A stretch of 64,000 bases of DNA from Neospora caninum Liverpool (lineage: Eukaryota; Apicomplexa; Conoidasida; Eucoccidiorida; Sarcocystidae): assembly GCF_000208865.1 (NCBI RefSeq), contig NC_018397.1, forward strand, positions 62,001 to 126,000. The letters are read 5' to 3'. The position numbers and the translations under genes were made by a program. The stretch's first letter is position 1. Every line of letters starts with the position of its first letter. Under the pieces are notes generated by a model. That model was not told where the DNA came from and ran no database searches. It saw nothing but the letters and a program-made list of their open reading frames with translations. Shown one piece after another: positions 36,501-45,933 of this stretch.

Positions 36501-38111
36501 TGTTTGGCTCGCCGTTCTTCCCCTCCGCGTGCGTTGAGGCGTTGAGGCTTCGGGTCACAGATCTGGTGCAGCCGCCGCATACGCCATTTGAGCATTCTTT
36601 GAGGACCCGAGGTTGGAACCTCCGGCTGAGTTGTCCGGTTCTGTTCTGTCGTGTCTGTCGTGGCGCACAGGGGCGCCCTAGAGGCTGTCACCTGCTAGAC
36701 CTTTCTCAGTGTAAGAGTTTGGGGGGTTGTCTGTACAGTGGTGCTGTAGAATCCGAGGCGCAAACCGTGTGATGCATCCCCTCTCGCGAGTGCACGGGGT
36801 TCAGAGGCGAGCGGAAACGTGTATGACTCTTGCAAGGCCTGTCTTCTGACGTCGAGCTCGCCCCGTCTTTCTCTCATGGCTCTTCATTTCATTCGCATTT
36901 CTGCAGCTCTCTGCAGAAGCAGGCGGGCTGTCCAGACGATCATGGGGTCTGAGGATATCCGGCGCTGCCTCGTCGATCCCTTCTCCGACGACTCGAGCGA
37001 TGGTAGGAGAAACGAGGGCAGAACCGAAAGCGAAAGGAGAGGCTGTGAGCGCAAAGAGGCAAAGGGAGAGTTGAGCGAGGCGCCGAATGCAGATGATTCC
37101 AAGGAGTCGGATTCCTGTTTTTTCGGAGCCGCCAGAAGGATCGTAAAAGCTTTGCAAAGGCTGAGCGTGAGTTTGTTTGTGTGTGCCGCGGCGGGGATGG
37201 AAGAGCCCCCTGGCGTCAAACACCACCTGCGAGCGGGCCCCACGCGCGATCCGTTTCCCGCACGAATCGCCATCACACTTGCAGGCGTGTTTGAGAGGAA
37301 AGGAAGCGCTTACAGGGGAAGTTTGCGTCTCCAAGAGACAGTTGGCTATATACCCAGCCGGGTGCATCTTTCTGCTAAAGGCAGAGAGAGTGGTGTCGCT
37401 TTTCCTCTGTGCTCTACCCTTTGTGTGCATCCCGAATCGTTTATGCGCAGCAAAGTACGCGAAAAACGCCTTCCTCAAAAGGTTGGTCGCGGATCATCTC
37501 GATTGGCTAGGCTCCGTCATCGGTGAGGAAATGGGACAGTCGCGGCGGGAGAGGCTCGAGAGGGGCGCAGGCGTTTTTCACAACGAGATAACAGACATAA
37601 AACGCACAGAGGATGTACACCGTACCCGACGCACGCAAGCACGCATCTAGTGCGCAGCTATGAAGATAGGTTCACGCGGTAGCATATACGCAGCCTTGCG
37701 TTCAAACATAGGTGCGCACGTATGCTGGCCAGCACCCAGCTTCGTGGAAGATGTCTTGTGTTCGATTGAAAGCGAGAGCTACGACAGATGGCGTGTGGGC
37801 GCCGAGTCCTCATTTGCGGCAGCTCTCTTTCGGCGTCGTGGGTATGTGGATGTGCCACATGTGTACGAGAGTGAAGGGAAAAAAACGTATGTTCGAAAGA
37901 CGCAGATCCCGAGTTCACCAGTGGACACACAGGCACCATCAGATACGTGAGTTGCTCGGCTCTGGCGAACAAGTGGGTGCATGTGTGTGTGTTGTCTTTC
38001 GCAGAGGAGGGATACCTCACGAAGCTCAAGAAGTTCGCTGACGCGGGCCCCTTCTACGTACCGCCGGGCAAGTCGTTAACACTCTTGTTCGTTATTTTTT
38101 CCGTCCTCTGA
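30522..38111 (+). CDS. PSMD5 homologue: PSMD5/S5b-like ARM/HEAT-repeat protein (26S proteasome base factor)
   Basis: About 16 exons: 30522-30821, 31008-31058, 31199-31298, 31615-31805, 32046-32207, about 32511-32575, 33398-33473, 33728-33790, 34115-34162, 34509-34598, 35093-35169, 35976-36030, 36245-36420, about 36758-37002, 37451-37522 and 38005-38111. Phases agree throughout, but the weak donor after 31058 and the exon 13/14 limits are tentative. Helical ARM-like repeats run the length, for example GVELAIEANLYRLLPGLLGD. The match to PSMD5 is clearest at the C-terminus, where AKYAKNAFLKRL leads to GYLTKLKKFADAGPFYVPPG. The human protein has the equivalent AKYELVKAL and YLRLRTYLSEGPYYVKP. PSMD5 (Hsm3 in yeast) binds the Rpt1 ATPase and helps assemble the proteasome base, and can restrain 26S assembly. 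The ATG at 30522 (MLAAFDD) was preferred over in-frame upstream sequence because it starts the hydrophilic, repeat-like part. Confidence 0.85.
32980..33022. repeat. AT dinucleotide array in PSMD5-like intron
   Basis: Two AT runs separated by GCACATTA within the intron between about 32576 and 33397. Confidence 0.85.
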
Positions 38112-40100
38112 CGTGCCCGCACGTTTCGATGTCCATTCCGGGTTCATCCGGTGCCGCGATCGATTGCACCCGCTCTCGACTCACTCCGCCGTGCGTGTTT
38201 TCCCCGCGAAAATCCTCTCCTCCGCCGCCTTCAAACTGTGGGTGTCTTGCCATCCCGTTCGCCGTCTTGTCATCTTTTCCGTGATCTGCCTTTTGGCTAT
38301 TCTCGTCTCCCCTCCCGGTGCATGCAACTAGCTCCCTCCGCGGGTATCGCTGGAGAGGATCCTCACCCCAGCAGCCAAAAGAAAGAGCGTGCGGCGTCAC
38401 TTTCTCGTTTATCGTTTCTCAGCGGCGGACAGCGCTTGCGGCAGGTAAAGGGGGGGAGGGAAGGTCTGTTCGAGGGATGACGGTGGGGCGCAGAGGGGTA
38501 TGCGAGCCTGCGGGGACAGACTCACCCATGTGCACGCTGTATCCTCTCAGCGCGAGACGAGGAACAGATCAGAGAAACCGGGGAGAGTAAAGTGTGGAGT
38601 ACGTCACGGCGATGATGAAGAGGACGCTGCGTGAACGTTGGGACAACGAATCAATGTGTCTCCTTTTCTCTTCAGGTACGGCAGCGCCCGCCGTCAACAG
38701 CTCGTGGGCGTAGCCCGTGCCTGCGTCCCACATATGTCAGTTTTTTTCCATGCAGGTTTTCGCGCATCTTTACTTCTTCGTGTCGAATTCGTTCTCTTTT
38801 CCTTCCTGGCCCTTCCGCCCCGGCGCCTCCCCTGGCTGCGAACCATAAATCCGTTTTTGCAGCACTTCCTGGCGACAGAAAAAGGCGAGGAGGCCGGAAG
38901 GCGCCGCCACGCAGCGGTGGACGGGGATCACACGCCGGCGTTTTGTGTGGTTTTGGAAGCGCAAGCTTTACGCTTCTCTACTCTAGGGCGAAAACGTTTT
39001 TGGCGGAGCCGCGAGCGCATGAAAGGAAACAGGCTGGAACGCTTTCGGGAGGACGCGAGGCTAAAACCGGACAGAAGTGTGTGAAAACTCTGGGCGAAGG
39101 AACGCTGGCCGAGCGTATTCTCCTGGAAGGGCGCAGCGTAATTCGGAGATAACGATTTCTTTCTATGCATCTGGTGTCTACAGACTATTCGACCGAATGG
39201 CGCCGTGGGAAGGCTTCGCACAGATGCTCCTTGCAGTGCCACAGAGTCATCCTGTCCGATAGTTTTGCTTCCTTTTTTATCTCTGCCTTCGTTCCATAAC
39301 CGTAAAAGCGGCTCTTCAACCCTCCCGCCACTCCGTCGAAAAAGCTGCGCAGCGGTGGATGTGGTGCCGTAGGGCGACAGACAGTAGATGGACTCTCCCA
39401 GTGTGTCCGGTCACACGTTTTTATGACGGATCAATAAAGTAATACTCTGATTTAGGTAGTCGTGTACTTGTCCCTACACTCGAGTAGGCATGTTGGTCTT
39501 GTAGAAACACGGGGATGTGTCTGGTGTCAGCTCGGAAAACGTGAATTGGAGTGTTTCTTTCCGCCCAGCCTACGCTCCCCCCTGATGCAGCGCACCGCCG
39601 AACTGTGGTAAGGTTAAAGCAGGTATAACCTCGTGGTTCTTAGTTCTGAGACTGAAAAAGGTAGCAGAGCCTCTCGCCGCAAGTCCCGTGCTAGGGGCGC
39701 GTTCTTGACGCACGGAACCTGAGAGAAAATGGAAGCACTGACGCTCGCACCCGAAACGAGTTACTCATGACAAACCCAACGCATGGAGCGAGTCGTGGCG
39801 GAGACGAGCTCTAGATGACCCGATCGACGCTCGGCCCGTGGGTGTTGCTGGAGCCGCCGGGCTCCCACGTGGAGGGGCATTAATTCAACAGCAGACAATG
39901 GGATTTTTTGCGGGCAGAGGCAGGCACATACTAGGTCACTCAACTCTGAAATTTCCGAGCAGCCCACAGTTTCTCGGACCAAGACGGTCCTCACAGGTCA
40001 TCCCCGAAATCTCCAGAAAAAAGCGATCTCTTCAGGGCCTTCGCCTGCCGGAGTGTGGGTTGGTCATCGGCGGCCGGTGGAGCGCATGTGGTGTTCTACA
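38112..40100. other. Intergenic, nothing recognised
   Basis: Downstream of the PSMD5-like stop. Contains a few overlapping ORFs on both strands around 38600-39250 without domain signals or paired splice sites. Confidence 0.45.
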
Positions 40101-41564
40101 ATGTCGTCACTGTCGGAGGATTGCCTTGTCCCGAGTGCGCAAGGAGACGCTTTCTTGCCGAGCCACTTCCAGGCTAGCGAAGGGACGGAGCACGTGTATT
40201 CTGTTTTGTTCCGAAGCGGACCTCCCTACCTAAGTCTGGATGACGAAGTCTGCCCTGAGTGCAAACAACCCATGTACCATATCCTTCCATACGCAAAACA
40301 GTCGCATTTCGGTCTTCCATTTCCGTCACTCTGTGATATCTGTTCCTTTTCCTGAGAAAGAGCGTCTCCGTAGTTCTTGCGAAGAGTGTAAGCAACGATG
40401 ATGTCTTGATTACGGCCAGCAGCTGCTGCCGCTCGCATTTCAGAGTTGAAGTATCGGACTCCGATCCAGCTGAGATGCACACTCGTCTGACTTGCGCCTC
40501 TAAATCTACCATCCACTGCACATTAAAAACGACCACGGAACCCGTTCAGGCGCGCTCCCAACAAGGTAACCGGGCATTGATCCTGGATCCTCCCTGTCAT
40601 ATCTGCGGAAACAGATTCCTCGATCTTGAAGAGGAAGCGCTAGACGCCACCAGGTTAGCAAATGTGTCTTGTTCTCACCCCCGCTCGCCTAACGATTGGC
40701 GCGTTCACTCGAGGTACAAATAATACCTGCAATGTTGCATGCAGCACGCCTCCTCGAGCGCAACTAGGGTTTCCATAAAGGCCATTATTAAGTGAAGAAT
40801 GCTTATTGAGGCCGTGAAGACGAGAGTGAGAGCAAGAGTCAGTACGAAACACTTTAGCACTATGTCGCTCTCTGTGGCAGAAGAATCCGGCTGGGCATGT
40901 GTAATTCCAAAAGACCAGGCAGGCCTAAGAAAAAGTTCCTCCTTGTCGGTCAACAAAGGCCAGCTGTTTCTTCATATGCTACAGAAATTGAGGCATTCTG
41001 ATGGATGGACAAAAAAGTAAACTAGAGGCAGGTACCGCGACGACTTTGTTGCTCCAACGGAACGCGCACGTTACTCCTCGCGCTTCGACGAGAGTGTCGA
41101 ATCTCTCGTTGCTGTGTAGTTCTTCGATCCGTATCAAGTGGTTCCGGAAAAGAACACCTGAAGTGTGTACGGAAGATGCCACCCTTCCATCTTGGATCTG
41201 TGGCGAAGCATTTGCGTACAATGCGACAAAATCCCACATATTTCAGAGACAAGAAAGTTCTGAACTCGCCGGCAAGCAGTTCAGCACTGCATTTATGCGG
41301 GTCTGGCGGCGATGACGTCGTTTTGCCACGGCAGAAACGGCCGACTCTCTTGCATGCATGCGACCGCCAGCAGACGCCGCAGGACGCGGAAAAGACCTTG
41401 ACAAAAGCCCTCGGATTTTATTTCACAAACCGTCCACTCTTGTGTGGTATAAGGTCGTGTCTCCTGCGTACCGACACACTCTCGTTTTGCATCCGAACGT
41501 TCTCATGAACGCCTGTTTCTGGCCGGCGATGTTGGCGCGCATGCGAGGGCAGTGTCACTGCTAG
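40101..41564 (+). CDS. Candidate small Cys-motif protein (hypothetical)
   Basis: Several open segments read like protein and can be joined in phase. The first, 40101 to about 40320, contains DEVCPECKQPMYHILPYAKQ. The second, 40444-40651, contains ILDPPCHICGNRFLDLEEEA and has donor AG|GTTAGC. The third begins at the acceptor TGTGTAG near 41116 and contains CTEDATLPSWICGEAF. A final segment may run to a stop at 41564. CPEC and CHIC pairs suggest zinc binding. The first donor (CA|GTCGCA) is poor and the last join is a guess. The end lies only about 60 bp before the NSUN6-like ATG. It could be a real small gene, a decayed copy, or unrelated fragments. No function is proposed. Confidence 0.33.
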
Positions 41565-41622
41565 CTTGCCAAAATCATGGTGAGGTCGTCGTCGAACTCA
41601 CTCGAGAGGGGGAAAATCCACA

Positions 41623-43745
41623 ATGAGAGGGCCCTCATCAGATGCCTCGCTTCGACATATCCTAGACCCTACAGTGTATACTTTGCTCACAACAACATGG
41701 CCGAGCCCTGTCCCTCCCGGTCGTTCCGTAGAATGGGTTCTTGACCATCTTCTAATTCCTCCCTCTATCACGACGCTTCGAGTGAATGGGGTGGACGTCC
41801 GAACAGTGGAAGATGCTATTTCTACAGCCGAAAGTCTCTACCACCCAAGGGTCGTTCAGCGTCACCCTCTCCTCGATGACGTTCTGATCATTACTCACGA
41901 CTCTGCCCGTTCTGAGGAAGCACCCTCCGACCACAAACGGTGGGAGGATCCGCCAGGAAAGGAAGTCTCTGTGGACGGCGGCGGTGATGCGGCAGTTTTC
42001 AGGGTTCCTTCGTCTAACGAAAAGGCCCTTGACACCGGAATGCGAAGTGCAAACGGCAGAGGTGCTAAAGTCGCTGGCACGCATGCGAGGACGGCGACTG
42101 TCGAGGAGCCGCAGGCGGGCGGTGGACGCCACGGAGCGCCCACGCCGGTGGACGAGATTGGCCAGACGCAAGGAAGACTTAAGGGAAAGGGGGAAGAGAG
42201 CGGACAGTACCCCGTGATCCTGGTGGACAGGAGATGTGGACAGGCCGTTCTGCGAGGAGCCCACGTTTTCGCCAAAGGCGTTCTGGCCTCCGAGCCTCAC
42301 CTAAAAGCGGGGGAAAGGGTCGATGTGTTTGCCTTGCCAGGTCGCCTCAACCCGTCGAAGCTTGCGGCGAAACCCTACGCCCCACATAGGAAGGCGACGG
42401 GCGCGCTGCATACTGACGCTGACCAGTGTAGGGATGGTTCGCAAACGCGACACAATTCGCCAGGAGGTTACCAGCCCCCATTATTAGAGGATACTCGAGA
42501 AGCAGGTAGAAAAAGAGATTGTACCAATGGGGCGAAACCTGAACTGGTAATAAGTGAAGATCTACGAGAGGCAGAATGCGACTCTGCTCGAGGAGAAACC
42601 CACCCTGACGGTTTTGCGGAGCACGAACGACTAGCATCCGTGCTCCAAGGGACTTATCTGAGAGCACAGCTTCCAGAACGTGTGAGGAAGACAGGGATAT
42701 TTTGCGGAAGAGGCATTCTACGCCAAAACATGCGCCAGGTCTACGCAGAAAAAACCGGGGTCGCCATTGAGATGGACAGGTGCGTCACTAGCAAGTGGGA
42801 AACACGCAGTCGCTAAACAGTTTTATCATCTTTGTGCTTCCCCAGGGACGCGCGTGCTGCTGAGAAGCTGCTGGCTTGTTTTTTGGTTTAAACCGCTTTG
42901 CTTAGTCGAAAACGAGTTCACTCTAGGGTGAGCGCAGTGTTGCTGTCTGTCAGCCCGTGGCCCCTAGTTCCACCTGTCTCCCCCCGCTATGTTGCCGTGT
43001 CTACAGGGCGGTTGACCTCTCAAGGCTTCCTCCTTGCCTTGTCGCGCAGAACCTTCCGTCAATCGTAGTCGGCCACGTGCTGGCTCCTCAACCGGGAGAA
43101 CGCGTTCTGGATATGTGCGCAGCTCCGGGAGGCAAGACCCTTCATCTGGCAACCCTTATGAAAGGACAGGGACACATTGTTGCCGTTGAGCGGTCCAAGA
43201 CGCGTGCGCAAAAGCTTCGCAGTTTCCTGTGCTCTTCGCCACATGCGTCTATAGTCGAGGTTGTGTGCGGAGACAGTGCCAAAGGGACATGGCGAAGCAC
43301 TCACGTAGGGGCGGAGGCGAGCCCGGGACGACGTCTCGGCAACTTTGACCGGGTTCTCGCGGATGTTCCCTGTACTGCCTTAGGCTTGAGGCCCCGCCTA
43401 GACTTTGACGGACTCACTGACCGCGTGGTTCTTTCTGCGGCCGAATACCAGAGAGAATTTCTTCAGTCAGGCTGCCAGTTGCTGAAAACGGGCGGAACAC
43501 TTGTTTACTCAACGTGCTCAATTTCGAGAGCAGAAAATGAGGAAAACGTGGTGTGGGCTCTCGGGCACCTACCGCTCGTGCTGGAGCCCGCAGAGCCCTT
43601 TGTTGGCCCTCACACCTTCCAAAGTGGTGATGCACTTGCTCCCCTACTTCCTCCCGGTGAGGCTGCGAAGCTACAGCGATTCTGCCCATCAGGAAATACC
43701 ATCGGCTTTTTCATTGCTAAGTTCCGGAAGACTGGGATGGAGTAA
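41623..43745 (+). CDS. NSUN6 homologue: NSUN6-like tRNA/RNA cytosine-C5 methyltransferase with PUA domain
   Basis: Two exons, 41623-42779 and 43007-43745, joined in phase (GACAG|GTGCGT to CTACAG|G), 631 aa. The N-terminal segment (LLIPPSITTLRVN) and the PUA domain at about residues 195-265 (GQAVLRGAHVFAKGVLAS) match human NSUN6 closely in order and wording. The Rossmann methyltransferase follows: SAM-binding VLDMCAAPGGKT near residue 419, ADVPCTALG near 506 and YSTCSISRAENEENVVWAL near 556. The Cys in the TC motif is the usual nucleophile and the Cys in the PC motif assists release. Human NSUN6 methylates C72 of the acceptor stem of tRNA-Cys and tRNA-Thr. A hydrophilic linker of about 100 residues separates the PUA from the catalytic part, and another precedes the PUA. 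The ATG at 41623 gives a complete family-like N-terminus. Confidence 0.94.
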
Positions 43746-44625
43746 GTGTTAAACGTCGGACAGATCACGCGCGAATTCATCCCGGGTGCGAGTTGTTGAA
43801 TAAGGCGTTTTCTCGGAGGCTGATTCGCTTGCCGCATAAAACGAAGCTGGGGAAGCGGAAGAAGGGAGGGAACTGGAACTTTTGCAACAGAAAGGCAAAA
43901 CTTGTGGTGCCACCCAACAGTCACATGGGCTAGAAAGTCGATTTTTTGCCGCAGGGACCTAAACTAGAGGGCCCGTAGAAATCTTCACAGATGGCAGTTC
44001 GTCCATGCGCGCCGCCGGCTTCGCCACAGCGGGAGCAACGGCAAATAACGGAGCAGCTACCGTGCTCGTGCCTCGTTAACATTAGATTACAGATCTAGCG
44101 ATGTATGTACACAGGACTGGACACACATGGATCGAGGGTAGGGCCGGCTAATCCGTGAGGCCCGCAGGACCCGTCGCTTCCACGAGCATTCTTACCGCCG
44201 TTTGATAGGTTTTTTTTTGTAACTGCTCCCTATGGGAGACCGCGTGCCAACAATGGCCAGTTCAAGAGGTCAAACGAAAATCAATTGACTCACATCCGCA
44301 GGGGAACAGTTCCTCGGTGCCTGGCACACCATGCTCTCTTGGCATATATGGTACATCTCAGGTCCACTGCAACTCCCTTTGTGTAATCCAAACAGGGCAG
44401 GCGAACGGCCAAAAAAAGAATTCGTAGTTCCACGGAGCATAAAACTGTAAATTCATGCCCCCCTCAGGGCTCGACATGGAATTAAAGAGCAGTCTCTTTC
44501 CGGATTTCCACAAACTGGGTCTCGGGCTACCGCTCATGACGCGCAGCTTTTCTTCAACGGAACCATGGGCTGGCGCTTCGCCGTCTGCATACTGCGACAT
44601 TCTTGTCTGAGCAAAGGAGGCTTGA
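43746..44625. other. Convergent intergenic region
   Basis: Lies between the 3' ends of the NSUN6-like gene (+) and the four-helix membrane protein gene (-). Probably holds both 3' untranslated regions. No gene was seen. Confidence 0.5.
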
Positions 44626-45135
44626 TCACGCGACTTCTCCACCGGTGACCTGGTCAATTGTTAAAGGCGTTGTTTCATCGACTGGTGCCGGTTTTACACA
44701 GGCCGCAAAGTTGCCATATGCTGCCCCGGAGGACATCAGTGAGAGAAAGATGTGCAACGCCGTGAAGATGATCCAGAAGATGGAGAAGTAGGTGAAACAC
44801 ACCACAAAAATGGATATGACCGAGAGGATGAAACTGATCGTGAAGGCAATTATGGTTACACTGGCCAAAGAACGTGTCTTCCAGGATTCGAAAGACACGA
44901 GGCAGCCAATCGTGCTTCCGATTAGACCGACACACGAAGTTGCTGTCAACCATCTCATAGCTGGTGGTTTGTATCCTTCTAATGTCACTTCCTTTGAAGT
45001 CTGCGTCAATAAATAAACGCACATGATGCCGTAAATTACGGAAAATCCACGCAAACCCAGGCGCGACGCTTGCACCCAAGCAGCCTTCTTGGTCGATGAG
45101 GCTACGGTGGGCGTTGATTTACTAATGTCCTCCAT
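44626..45135 (-). CDS. Four-transmembrane-helix protein (hypothetical)
   Basis: Single exon of 169 aa. The ATG at 45135 sits in GCCATGG, an ideal start context. The frame extends a few codons upstream without an ATG. Four hydrophobic segments are visible, around residues 28-47 (FSVIYGIMCVYLL), 62-82, 90-115 (SVTIIAFTISFILSVISIFV) and 117-147. The short N- and C-terminal tails are polar, with the C-tail ending in acidic and Thr-rich sequence. The topology resembles MARVEL or tetraspan-like membrane proteins, but the large Cys-rich loop of true tetraspanins is absent. The protein probably sits in an endomembrane or the plasma membrane with both ends cytosolic. No family name can be assigned. 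Confidence 0.8.
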   Translation of the reverse strand: MEDISKSTPTVASSTKKAAWVQASRLGLRGFSVIYGIMCVYLLTQTSKEVTLEGYKPPAMRWLTATSCVGLIGSTIGCLVSFESWKTRSLASVTIIAFTISFILSVISIFVVCFTYFSIFWIIFTALHIFLSLMSSGAAYGNFAACVKPAPVDETTPLTIDQVTGGEVA

Positions 45136-45721
45136 GGCTACGGAGCTCAATTCCGGTCAGGGTCTCCTTGACTTTTTGCACTTGATCCTTTGAAAAGTGT
45201 TCACGCAAAAGATAGCTCTCAGGAGGCTCGCACAGTGTAAATACGATCGCTATCCGAGTTCGGCATTGACGCGGAGTTCCAAGGAGTTGACAGGACAGGC
45301 AGTTGAAGCCAGAGGCCCAGGACATCTGATGCCCCTCCCCAAAAGAGTTCGTATTATTGAAGAGAGACTGTGCGATTACGCATGAATGAAGGTTACTGTT
45401 ATCGATGAAGCCGGGCATGACAAGAAGCGACATGCCGGAATCGCAGCTGGCCAAAGTTGACCGACTAACGAGCGGGATCCCGTTAAAACCCGGGTAGATC
45501 TGGTAGGATACTGCGCCGAAAATTAGACACCTCAGTGAAAGAAAAAACCGCAGGTACACGCTTCAGTGAGATGCTTTTCCCTTTTCTTTTTTCTTTGGGG
45601 AAGGTGTTCACCCTCGATCTGCTCCGCTCTGACCTGCTAGCACATGGGCAACAGCCATGCAGACAAGTTTGCCGGCCGCGCAACTGACACGCGCGTCAAA
45701 GCTGGATTGAGAAATCCACGA

Positions 45722-45777
45722 CTGCAAGACATACACGGTCCAACGGAGGAAAAGTCAGCTCCACTTCACTAGCTTTT
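45722..45777. repeat. 56-bp direct repeat, copy 1
   Basis: Begins CTGCAAGACATACACGG and ends CACTAGCTTTT. It is identical over 56 bases to 45878-45933. Confidence 0.95.
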
Positions 45778-45877
45778 TTCAGAATGCCGAAAAAATTCAG
45801 GGGAGTAATGCTGGAATCAAGTGGTGGATCCACCACGTACTAACCACGCTCGACCGAAAATCCAGCGAAGTACACGG

Positions 45878-45933
45878 CTGCAAGACATACACGGTCCAAC
45901 GGAGGAAAAGTCAGCTCCACTTCACTAGCTTTT
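45878..45933. repeat. 56-bp direct repeat, copy 2
   Basis: Exact second copy, offset 156 bp from the first. The 100 bp between the copies is unrelated to the repeat. Confidence 0.95.
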
